From JAKQIM01 sp029557965 (lineage in GTDB: Bacteria; Chloroflexota; Anaerolineae; Anaerolineales; UBA4823): a stretch of DNA of 60,854 nt. The first letter of the stretch is position 1, and each line of letters starts with the position of its first letter. The notes under the pieces were generated by a model. That model saw nothing but the letters and a program-made list of their open reading frames with translations. It did not search any database and was not told the DNA's origin. Positions 26,833 through 34,586 of the stretch are shown here, in pieces. The stretch is from assembly GCA_035341015.1 (NCBI GenBank), contig DAOQUL010000019.1, forward strand, positions 1-60,854, written 5' to 3'. The translations under genes and the position numbers were made by a program.

Positions 26833-28308
26833 ATGTCCGACGATAGCAAAAACTTGGTTTACGTAGATGAGGGCTGCGTTGACCGCGAAGAGCATATCAT
26901 TGCTACCTTCGAGATCGAAACAACGCCGGGCACCACACTGGAACAGGTAGGCTTTACGATTGCCTTTGACCCAACGATTGGCACCTGGACGCGCACAGAA
27001 GGCGAAACTGATGATGTGGTTGAACGTTACAGTGGCAAAGTGATGTTGCCTCTTCCAGCAGAGAACCAACAATCAGGCATTGTACGCATCGCCATCCCGA
27101 TAGCCGATATTAACCCGCGGCAAGGGGGCTTGCCACACTTGCTGGCGATCTTAGGGGCCCCGTACACCCTTAAATCCATTCGCAGTATCCGCCTGATCAA
27201 CTTGGAACTGCCACGCAAGTTTTTACAGCAATGGTCGGGGCCGCGTTATGGCATTGACGAGATTGCCTCCTGGCCTGGTTTCTCGCCTGGGCGTCCCATC
27301 ATTTCCATGATGCTAAAACCACGAGTGGGCCTTTCTAGCGATGAGTACGCACGCATGGCCCTAGAAGCATATCGTGGCGGCGTGGATGTGGTGATGGATG
27401 ACGAATTGCTTGTTTCACCTGAGCCCAGCCCCCTGTTGCAACGCGTGGAAAAACTGGTCGCGTCGGCGCGCCAGGCGCAACAGGAAACTGGGCACCCAAA
27501 ATATTATGCTACAAACATCACATCCTCGCTTCGCTACATCACAGACCTCGCCCTAAAGGTGCAGGAGTTAGGTGCAAATTTCCTTTACCTCAACCCGTTC
27601 ACGATTGGTTTCTCCGTGCTAGAAATGCTTACTGCCATGCCAGAGCTTCGCTTACCCATTCTTTGCTGCCGTTCTGGTTATGGAATGTGGGCGCGTGGTA
27701 AAGAGGGTATCTTGTTCTTTGTCCTCCTCAAGTTAGCACGCTGGATGGGCGCAGATGGGATTCATATGGGTTCGATTGGAGGCAGTCTTTCCCATGCCAT
27801 TATCGGTGATGACAGTGAATTGCGCTCGCGTGCCCGCTGGCTAACCATGCGCTTCCCCAATGTTCGTCGAAGTTACCCGATACTGAGCGGCGGTCTGCAT
27901 CCGGGGAATGTAGAGCAAAATATCCTGCGCCTCGGGAAAGATATTATTATTCAGTCTGGTAGTGGCATCCAGGCACACCCCCAGGGGCCACGGGCAGGGG
28001 CAATGGCGATGCGGTTAGCTGTAGACGCTGCCTGTAGTCGTACACCAATGCTCGATGTCGCCAGCAGCAACCCGGTTTTGCGAGATGCAATTGAAACCTT
28101 TGGTTACCTGACCGATAAAGGGATGATTAAATGGTCCGAGTTGAGCGGGGAGCAAGAAGAAACTGGCCATCAATCGATTACGATTAATACACATGGAGGG
28201 GCCGTCGTGATGGGCGATTTAAAGATGTCTGGAGGTAAATTTGTTGGTCGCGACGATCACAACGAAATGGATAAAGGGATGATTGAAGAGGAGCATGAAC
28301 CAGAATGA
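26833..28308 (+). CDS. RuBisCO-like protein (form IV type) with C-terminal GGKFVGRDD tag
   Basis: 491 aa from the ATG at 26833 (GGAGGA upstream). It has the RuBisCO large-chain architecture: MMLKPRVGLSSDEYARMALE keeps the Lys175 equivalent (K162). GGVDVVMDDEL keeps the acidic pair but has M188 where the carbamylated Lys201 belongs. CCRSG keeps the Arg295 equivalent and GIHMGS keeps the His327 equivalent (H311). S318 replaces loop-6 Lys334, and LSGGLHPG and SGSGIQAHPQGP match the phosphate-binding glycines. It therefore cannot fix CO2 by the normal mechanism; enolase- or isomerase-type chemistry is more likely. A tail of about 50 residues with GGKFVGRDD is shared with the protein at 28938. It overlaps a phosphatase gene (ATGA). 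Confidence 0.8.
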   Translation: MSDDSKNLVYVDEGCVDREEHIIATFEIETTPGTTLEQVGFTIAFDPTIGTWTRTEGETDDVVERYSGKVMLPLPAENQQSGIVRIAIPIADINPRQGGLPHLLAILGAPYTLKSIRSIRLINLELPRKFLQQWSGPRYGIDEIASWPGFSPGRPIISMMLKPRVGLSSDEYARMALEAYRGGVDVVMDDELLVSPEPSPLLQRVEKLVASARQAQQETGHPKYYATNITSSLRYITDLALKVQELGANFLYLNPFTIGFSVLEMLTAMPELRLPILCCRSGYGMWARGKEGILFFVLLKLARWMGADGIHMGSIGGSLSHAIIGDDSELRSRARWLTMRFPNVRRSYPILSGGLHPGNVEQNILRLGKDIIIQSGSGIQAHPQGPRAGAMAMRLAVDAACSRTPMLDVASSNPVLRDAIETFGYLTDKGMIKWSELSGEQEETGHQSITINTHGGAVVMGDLKMSGGKFVGRDDHNEMDKGMIEEEHEPE

Positions 28309-28925
28309 ACACTATTATCCTTTTGACGCGTCACGGAGAAACCGAATGGACTGAGCAGGACAGGTTCAATGGTCATAGTGATATAGTGCTTGGTGAAAGG
28401 GGCCGACAACAGGCCGCCCAGTTATCCAAAGCACTTGTAGATATATCCATTGATACATGCCACGCAAGCCCTCTAAGGCGTTGCCAGGAGACTGCCCAAT
28501 TAGCCCTTGGTCAACGAGCGCTGCCTGTGATCACTGAGCCGGAACTGATTGAAATGAATTATGGCCTATGGGAGGGATTGACGCGCACTGAGATTGGTCA
28601 GCACTATCCTAAAGAATGGCATCAGTGGAGCTTAGATCCAGCAGGGATTGCACCTCCATCTGGAGAAACCGGATATCAAATTGCTGCCCGTGTCATTCCT
28701 TGTGTGATCAGGCTGGTTCAGAAACATCAAGGGAAAACTATTTTCGTGGTTGCCCATAACACGGTCAATAGAATTTTACTGGCGCACGCTCTGGGTGTAT
28801 CCATTAGTGATTACCGCCGGCGTATTGTTCAATCACCATCTGGCCTCAGCCGCATTGAAGTAGGGAGCGATTACGTTATGCGGGTTACGCTGATGAACGA
28901 CACTTCGCATTATGCTTCAGATTAA
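28305..28925 (+). CDS. Histidine phosphatase family (phosphoglycerate mutase-like) protein
   Basis: 206 aa, normal for the family. The catalytic LTRHGETEWTEQDRFNG at the N-terminus supplies the phosphohistidine and Arg, followed by ASPLRRCQETAQL, EMNYGLWEG and the second His in VVAHNTVNRILL. It resembles alpha-ribazole phosphatase/broad-specificity phosphatases. Its start overlaps the RuBisCO-like stop, so the two are probably made together. A phosphosugar or phosphonucleotide produced by the RuBisCO-like enzyme is an obvious candidate substrate, but that is inference. Confidence 0.87.
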   Translation: MNTIILLTRHGETEWTEQDRFNGHSDIVLGERGRQQAAQLSKALVDISIDTCHASPLRRCQETAQLALGQRALPVITEPELIEMNYGLWEGLTRTEIGQHYPKEWHQWSLDPAGIAPPSGETGYQIAARVIPCVIRLVQKHQGKTIFVVAHNTVNRILLAHALGVSISDYRRRIVQSPSGLSRIEVGSDYVMRVTLMNDTSHYASD

Positions 28926-28937
28926 GGAGAGAAACAC

Positions 28938-29360
28938 ATGGCAGAAAAACCGAAAACCGTTGTAACGACTGGTGGTGGGGCGTATATTGGCGGGAACGCT
29001 CATATTGAAGGCGGTAAATTTGTTGGGCGTGACGATTACAGCCAGCAAGGTTTATCGTTGGATGATGTGAAAGCATTATTCCAAGATATTGAGAGCCGGG
29101 TTGAAAGTCATCCCAATTTAACGGCTGAAGACCGCGCAGATATAAAAGCGGAGTTGGAGGAGCTGATCAAAGAATTGACAAAAGGCGAGAAAATGAATGA
29201 GAGTTTTGTCCAGCGCCGCTTAAGAAACCTGGGTCGGATGGCTCCAGATATTTTAGAAGTGACCTTGGCGACGATTGCGAACCCAGTTGCAGGCCTTGGC
29301 GTGGCTGCTAAGAAAATCGCTGAAAAGATTAAGTCAACCAGCGTTGATGGTGCAAAATAG
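28938..29360 (+). CDS. GGKFVGRD-motif protein with helical C-terminus
   Basis: 140 aa. The N-terminus is a short Gly-rich repeat (TTGGGAYIGGNAHIEGGKFV then GRDD) that closely matches the tail of the RuBisCO-like protein. The middle is a charged helix (DRADIKAELEELIKELTKG). The end is an APDILEVTLATIANPVAGLG hydrophobic helix with a basic tail. I have seen this Gly-rich motif plus helical pattern in bacterial conflict-associated proteins, but I cannot assign a function. It lies 12 nt after the phosphatase and 36 nt before brxC, so it probably completes a three-gene module. Confidence 0.65.
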   Translation: MAEKPKTVVTTGGGAYIGGNAHIEGGKFVGRDDYSQQGLSLDDVKALFQDIESRVESHPNLTAEDRADIKAELEELIKELTKGEKMNESFVQRRLRNLGRMAPDILEVTLATIANPVAGLGVAAKKIAEKIKSTSVDGAK

Positions 29361-29396
29361 GTTGTGAGAGTTGTACGAAACTTGTAAGGAGCATCT

Positions 29397-32300
29397 ATGC
29401 AAACTATCCGTGACCTTCTATCTCGCGACCTCACCCAAACCATCGAAGAGGTCATCAAGCTCGATCAGCGCGATGAGCAAACCGTGCACAAGGAAATCTC
29501 TGAGTACGTTTTCACCCAGCGCATCAAAGAGCAGTACCACACCATCTTGGAGGCTATTGCCGGTGGGCCGGGAGAGCCAACGGAAGCGGTGGGTGTGTGG
29601 GTATCGGGCTTCTTTGGCTCTGGTAAATCTTCGTTTGCCAAAAATTTGGGGCATGTGCTGGCCAACCGCCCGTTGTTAGGCACGCCGGCTGGGCATTTAT
29701 TCATCCAGAGGATGAAGGAACAGGATCCAGCCGACAAAGACGGCCTGGTGAAGAAGAATGAGGACCTGATCAAATATACCAACGCGCGCATCCCGACCCA
29801 TGTGGTCATGCTGGACGTGCGCGTCGATCAAGCCGTGCGCCGCGCCACCGAGTCCATTACCGAGATCCTTTACTCGGTTTTGCTGCGCGAGCTGGATTAT
29901 GCCCAGGATTACGATGTGGCAAACCTGGAAATGGAGCTGGAAGCTGAAAGCCGCCTGGGTGATTTTGTGACCACCTGCGCCAACTTGTATCGCGATCAGG
30001 TTAGCGGAGCATCATTCTCTGAAGGTGTGCCGGCTACTATTTTGTCTGTGTCCCAAGATGATTATGCCGTCTGGCGCATTGTGCGCAAGGGTGCGCAGAA
30101 GATCCAGCGCACCAGCGCCGTACTCAACAAGCTAAACCCGGATACTTATCCCACGCCAGACTCCTGGTCCCAGTCGCTGAAAACCCAGGCGGATGTCACC
30201 ATCCGTATGATGGTCGAGCGCACTTTTGAGCTTGCTTCGCGCCGCCGCCCAGGGAAAGCGATCTTGTTCGTAATTGACGAACTAGGCGCCTATGTTGCCC
30301 GCAGCGCTGAGAAGATTGAGAACCTGCGCGCCCTGGTGGAGCATTTTGGGCAAGAAAGCAAGAACCGCGTGCAGGCTGGCCAGGCAGTTGCTCCGGTATG
30401 GGTGATCGTGACCTCTCAAGAGAAGCTGAACGAGGTGGTAGCGGCGATTGATGATAAGCGCGTTGAGTTGGCAAAGCTTCAAGACCGTTTCCATTACCGC
30501 GTTGACATGGCCCCGGCCGACATCCGCGAGGTAGCAACCAAACGTGTGCTGAGTAAAACGCAGGCCGGTGAGACGCTGCTGCGTGAGATGTACAAGAAAT
30601 ATGCTGGCCAACTTAAGACACACACCCAGGCCGAGCGCTCGCAGATCAAGTTCGACGTCAGCGAAGATGACTTCGTCCAGTTTTACCCGTACCTGCCATA
30701 TTTTGTGGAGCTTTCAATCGATATTGTTTCGGGTTTGCGTTTGCAGGCTGCTGCACCGCGCCACTACGGCGGCAGCAACCGCACCATTATCAAGCAGGCT
30801 TACGAAATGCTGGTCAGCGACCGCACCCACCTGGCCGATGCCCCGGTGGGTACACTGGTTACCCTGGATAAGATCTATGACCTGGTGGAGGGCAACCTGC
30901 CCTCTGAGCGCCAGCGCGATATCACAGATATTCAGAATGTATGGGACCACGATCCCTGGCCTGCCCGCACTGCCAAGGTGATCGCCCTGCTGGAATATGT
31001 GCGCGGCGTTCCCCGCACTGAGCGCAATATTGCTGCTGTATTGTATGACTCACTCGAGTCAGGGTCTCCGCTGCCAGAGGTTGAACGGGCGATTGACCTG
31101 CTTGAGAAGAAGCAATTCATTCGCCAAACAGAAGATGGCTGGAAAATGCTGACAGCCCAGGAGAAGAATTGGACCACTGAGCGTAACAGCCTCAACCCAA
31201 CCCCAAAAGAACGACGTGATATTTGGGAAGATCTGTTGCGCGCCATCTTCTCAGAACCTGGCCTGAGCCGGTACCAGCTTCAAAAGCGCACTTTCCGCCT
31301 GGGTGTTACGTGGGAAAACCGCACTTTGACCCAGGGCGAAATCCCCGTTGAGATCAGGATCAGTGACGAGCCGAAGGTCTTTGAAAAGGATTGCGATAAG
31401 ATCCGCAAGGAAAGCCGCGAGAAAAATAAGCTGGTGTTCTGGGCTTTTAGCTCTAATGATGAGACCGATAATCAAACGGTCGAGCTGTATCGCTCCAGGC
31501 AAATGGTCGCCAAATACGATCAGCTGCGCGCTCAGAACAAGATCGCCCCTGATGAATCAGCCAGCCTGGCCAATGAGAAGCTGGATGCCGTCCGGCGCGA
31601 GGACCGCTTGAAGCGGCTGATCATTGGCGCCATTGAAATGGGGACCGGCTTTTTTGATGGGGTGGGCAAAACCGGATCGGAACTTGGTAAGGCCGCTGCT
31701 GAGATCCTGAATGCTATGTTGGGTTATGCGGTGCCCAAGCTGTACCCCAAGCTGGAGATGGGCACCCGGCCGATCAAGGGCACTGAAGCTGATGAGATCC
31801 TGAAAGCCGCCAATCTCAACGGCTTGAGCAAGGTTTTCTATCAAGGCAGTGATGGGTTTGGCCTGGTGGTCAAAGAGGGGGCAAAGTATGTGGTCAATAC
31901 CCAGGCCCCAATCGCCAAGGAAGTGATGGGTTATCTTAGCCAGGAACACGATTATGGGAACAAGGTTACCGGGCGCATGCTGGAAGAGCATTTTGGCGGC
32001 CTGGGCTACGGCTGGGAGCGGGAGATCCTGTGGATCGTTCTGGCCAGCTTGCTGCGCGCGGGTGTGATTGAGGTGACTTACCAGGGACGGCGCTTCCGCA
32101 ATCACCTGGATGCCCAGGTGCGGGCAGTTTACGCTGCCACCAATGCTTTCCGTTCGGCATCGTTTGCGCCGCGCAAAGCCCCTGATCTGAAAACCCTGGT
32201 TTCGGCAGCCCGGCGCTACGAAGAGCTGACAGGCGACGAAGTGGATGTGGATGAGGCCGCCATTGCCCAGGCTTTCCAAAACCTGGCCCGAGCAGAGCTG

Positions 32301-33119
32301 AATGCCCTGCTGCCGATCGAAGCGATTGCGAAGGCCAACCAGGTGCCAGTGCTGAATATATTGGATGAATACCGCTTGACCTTAACCACCATTATCCAGG
32401 GCGCATCTGACGATGTGGTCAATATCCTGGAGGGTGAAGGCGAGAGTTTCAAACTGCTGCGCCAGCAGGTGGCTGAAGCTAAGATCGCCACGGATGAGCC
32501 GGGCCTGCGCCGCTTGCGCCGGGCGCGGCTTGCCGTGCAGCAGATGTGGCCTATGCTGGCGACGCGTGGGCAGGGTGCCGGATTGGAAGCCCAGGCGCAG
32601 GAATTGGAAGGTTTGTTGGCAGATGGTTCTTATTATCGGTTCGCGAGCAAAGTAGATCAGGTGGTTGACGCGCTGGAGAAAGCTTTTGTTGATATCTACA
32701 AAACGCGGCATACTGACAGAACAAACGCTTATCAGCAGGCTGTAGATCTTATCAAGGGCCTACCAGAATGGCCTACACTGCCGGAACCCTTCCAAGAGAG
32801 TGTGCTGCTGCCTTTGGATGAACGCTGCTGTCATGACATAGACATCGCTCACGGTCAGCTTGTGTGTGGCAAATGCAACGCCAACCTGCCGCAGATGGAA
32901 TCTGATTTGGCTGCAGCAGGTGGGTTGCGCAATGAAGCGTTACGTCGCATTCAACAATTCCTGGAGCCTGAGGAGAAGATTGAGCATATTCGGATCGCCG
33001 ATGTGATCAACCAGTCCCAAGCCATGTCTAGCGCCGAAGATGTGGAGAATATGATCGAGCGCCTGCGGGAACACCTGCTTAAGCTGATCGAGGCCGGCTC
33101 GAAAGTGATCTTGGAGTAA
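29397..33119 (+). CDS. brxC: BREX ATPase BrxC/PglY
   Basis: 1240 aa, the normal BrxC length. It opens with TIRDLLSRDLTQTIEEVIKL, as in other BrxC proteins. Walker A is SGFFGSGKSSF (residues 70-80) and Walker B is ILFVIDELGAYV. FPYLPYFVELSIDIVSGL-like and SNRTIIKQAYEML-like segments follow. The C-terminal part carries a cysteine cluster (ERCCHDIDIAHG then CGKCNANL). BrxC is an ORC/Cdc6-like P-loop ATPase needed for both exclusion and host methylation. It stands between the RuBisCO-like module and a HEPN/nuclease pair instead of directly after brxB. Confidence 0.92.
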   Translation: MQTIRDLLSRDLTQTIEEVIKLDQRDEQTVHKEISEYVFTQRIKEQYHTILEAIAGGPGEPTEAVGVWVSGFFGSGKSSFAKNLGHVLANRPLLGTPAGHLFIQRMKEQDPADKDGLVKKNEDLIKYTNARIPTHVVMLDVRVDQAVRRATESITEILYSVLLRELDYAQDYDVANLEMELEAESRLGDFVTTCANLYRDQVSGASFSEGVPATILSVSQDDYAVWRIVRKGAQKIQRTSAVLNKLNPDTYPTPDSWSQSLKTQADVTIRMMVERTFELASRRRPGKAILFVIDELGAYVARSAEKIENLRALVEHFGQESKNRVQAGQAVAPVWVIVTSQEKLNEVVAAIDDKRVELAKLQDRFHYRVDMAPADIREVATKRVLSKTQAGETLLREMYKKYAGQLKTHTQAERSQIKFDVSEDDFVQFYPYLPYFVELSIDIVSGLRLQAAAPRHYGGSNRTIIKQAYEMLVSDRTHLADAPVGTLVTLDKIYDLVEGNLPSERQRDITDIQNVWDHDPWPARTAKVIALLEYVRGVPRTERNIAAVLYDSLESGSPLPEVERAIDLLEKKQFIRQTEDGWKMLTAQEKNWTTERNSLNPTPKERRDIWEDLLRAIFSEPGLSRYQLQKRTFRLGVTWENRTLTQGEIPVEIRISDEPKVFEKDCDKIRKESREKNKLVFWAFSSNDETDNQTVELYRSRQMVAKYDQLRAQNKIAPDESASLANEKLDAVRREDRLKRLIIGAIEMGTGFFDGVGKTGSELGKAAAEILNAMLGYAVPKLYPKLEMGTRPIKGTEADEILKAANLNGLSKVFYQGSDGFGLVVKEGAKYVVNTQAPIAKEVMGYLSQEHDYGNKVTGRMLEEHFGGLGYGWEREILWIVLASLLRAGVIEVTYQGRRFRNHLDAQVRAVYAATNAFRSASFAPRKAPDLKTLVSAARRYEELTGDEVDVDEAAIAQAFQNLARAELNALLPIEAIAKANQVPVLNILDEYRLTLTTIIQGASDDVVNILEGEGESFKLLRQQVAEAKIATDEPGLRRLRRARLAVQQMWPMLATRGQGAGLEAQAQELEGLLADGSYYRFASKVDQVVDALEKAFVDIYKTRHTDRTNAYQQAVDLIKGLPEWPTLPEPFQESVLLPLDERCCHDIDIAHGQLVCGKCNANLPQMESDLAAAGGLRNEALRRIQQFLEPEEKIEHIRIADVINQSQAMSSAEDVENMIERLREHLLKLIEAGSKVILE

Positions 33120-33123
33120 AGCC

Positions 33124-33984
33124 ATGACCAGCCCACGCCAAATTTTCGAGGACAATATTTACCCGGCCGATCTGCTTCTGCAAGTCTATCGTTTGCTAGA
33201 CACAAATGATAAACTGCTCACCGAAGGAGAGATGGTTGATCAACTCCGGTCTCTATTGAAATATCGGAGCCAGGAATACTTGATGCTCGTTTACAATGAC
33301 ATCTTTTTGGGATTGGTGCGTGAAAAGGCTCATCTTCCAGCGGTCACACTTCGTAGATCAACTCTGGCTCATCTGCTGCGCCAGTCAGTGGTGGTTTCTT
33401 GTACGGCCATGGACACTTATCTCCCGGCTTTGTTGAAGGCGAATTTGTCCACGGCGATCCGGGCAAAAGGGCGTGATTTCATCCCAGTAACCGATGGAGA
33501 CGTGATGCAATACTTCAGCCTGAAGGGGTTAACCTTCTCGCTTGAAGAAACGATGCGCTTGATCACTGAAACGAATTATTCTGGGACTGTTGAGTACGCA
33601 TCAAGCTATGTTGCCAACAAAATGCTGACGGTGGCACAAAAGCTATATCTCAGTACGTCAAAAGGAGTGCATGTGGTTGGCAGGTTGCTCGGCTTAGAAA
33701 ATCCATGGGATCGAATCGTCGAGCATCTTGGGCGAGAGTCCACAGCCCCGAGTGCTAAGCCGGGTAAGAGCGAATTGAAATCTATCTTAGATGCCACAGT
33801 AGATCGAAGAAACAACATCATCCATCGCGGCGATCGTAAGATGGATGAACCAGAAGGTGAACCAGAAGAGATTACTTACGTCTGGGCGCGGCAGGCTGTT
33901 GATTCCGTCGAGCATGTTTGCATTGCTTTGGATGAACTAATAGCCGTCAAAATGGATGAGTATAAAGCGATTATCGAAGCATGA
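33124..33984 (+). CDS. HEPN-domain protein, candidate RNase effector
   Basis: 286 aa, largely alpha-helical. The motif DRRNNIIHRGDR contains the HEPN catalytic pattern R229-x4-H234 in the C-terminal third, with flanking helices typical of RiboL-PSP/MAE-type HEPN domains. HEPN proteins of this kind are usually metal-independent RNases in toxin or abortive defence systems. The stop overlaps the start of a PD-(D/E)XK-like gene (ATGA), so the two are likely a functional pair. It starts 4 nt after brxC. Confidence 0.75.
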   Translation: MTSPRQIFEDNIYPADLLLQVYRLLDTNDKLLTEGEMVDQLRSLLKYRSQEYLMLVYNDIFLGLVREKAHLPAVTLRRSTLAHLLRQSVVVSCTAMDTYLPALLKANLSTAIRAKGRDFIPVTDGDVMQYFSLKGLTFSLEETMRLITETNYSGTVEYASSYVANKMLTVAQKLYLSTSKGVHVVGRLLGLENPWDRIVEHLGRESTAPSAKPGKSELKSILDATVDRRNNIIHRGDRKMDEPEGEPEEITYVWARQAVDSVEHVCIALDELIAVKMDEYKAIIEA

Positions 33985-34574
33985 ACGAAACCTGGGATAT
34001 ATTCGGTTCCTTGCTGGAAGAGCGGCTTCTGGACGGCGTATTTACCACAGAGGATGCCGTTCGATATACTTTTTTCATGGCATTGTTGGATGCCAAGTAC
34101 TGCAAGCACACGGATATATCTCTAGAAATACCTCATCCGACCATCCCAAAAGCTGAGGTGGATCTGTTCATCCGTGCGGGAGATGGTCGACCGGCTACCG
34201 CGGTCGAATTCAAGTTTGACCGGCCAATACCCAGCGAGAAGAACGCACCCCGCACCCAAAAGGCCGGTGCGGTATTCAAGGATATCTTTCGCCTGGCGCG
34301 AGTGCCTGGGGTAAACGCCCAGCAAAGATTTTTCGTTTACCTGGCAGCCAGCGAGATGACCGATTATTTTTGTAACCCGCGGAACCGGCTGTTGTCGTTC
34401 TTTGAGCTTCCTGAAGGCCAGACCTATCCTTTGACGCTGGCGTTTGTCAATGAGCAGGCTGCCACATTCCGATTGGTGGCTGGTGAATGGGCGGTTCCGT
34501 GTACTGTTATAGGTGCTTATCGCCACGATCTGTCCGGCCGGTTCGCGTTGAGGATATACCGGGTTCAGAACTGA
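33981..34574 (+). CDS. PD-(D/E)XK-like nuclease-fold protein
   Basis: 197 aa. Residues 50-80 show a nuclease core: EVDLFIRAG with E59 and D61, then VEFKFD with E76-x-K78, the spacing of PD-(D/E)XK enzymes. The rest (QRFFVYLAASEMTDYF, LTLAFVNEQAATFRLVAG) is beta-rich. It overlaps the HEPN gene by 4 nt and precedes the pglX2 N-half by 12 nt. It could be a DNA nuclease, or a catalytically inert partner or antitoxin of the HEPN protein. The family is not otherwise recognised. Confidence 0.6.
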   Translation: MNETWDIFGSLLEERLLDGVFTTEDAVRYTFFMALLDAKYCKHTDISLEIPHPTIPKAEVDLFIRAGDGRPATAVEFKFDRPIPSEKNAPRTQKAGAVFKDIFRLARVPGVNAQQRFFVYLAASEMTDYFCNPRNRLLSFFELPEGQTYPLTLAFVNEQAATFRLVAGEWAVPCTVIGAYRHDLSGRFALRIYRVQN

Positions 34575-34586
34575 ACACGATTGCTT

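Noticed and set aside
26833..28308. A true CO2-fixing RuBisCO
   Set aside because: The carbamylated lysine is Met188, loop-6 lysine is Ser318 and other active-site residues differ; there is no phosphoribulokinase or small subunit nearby.
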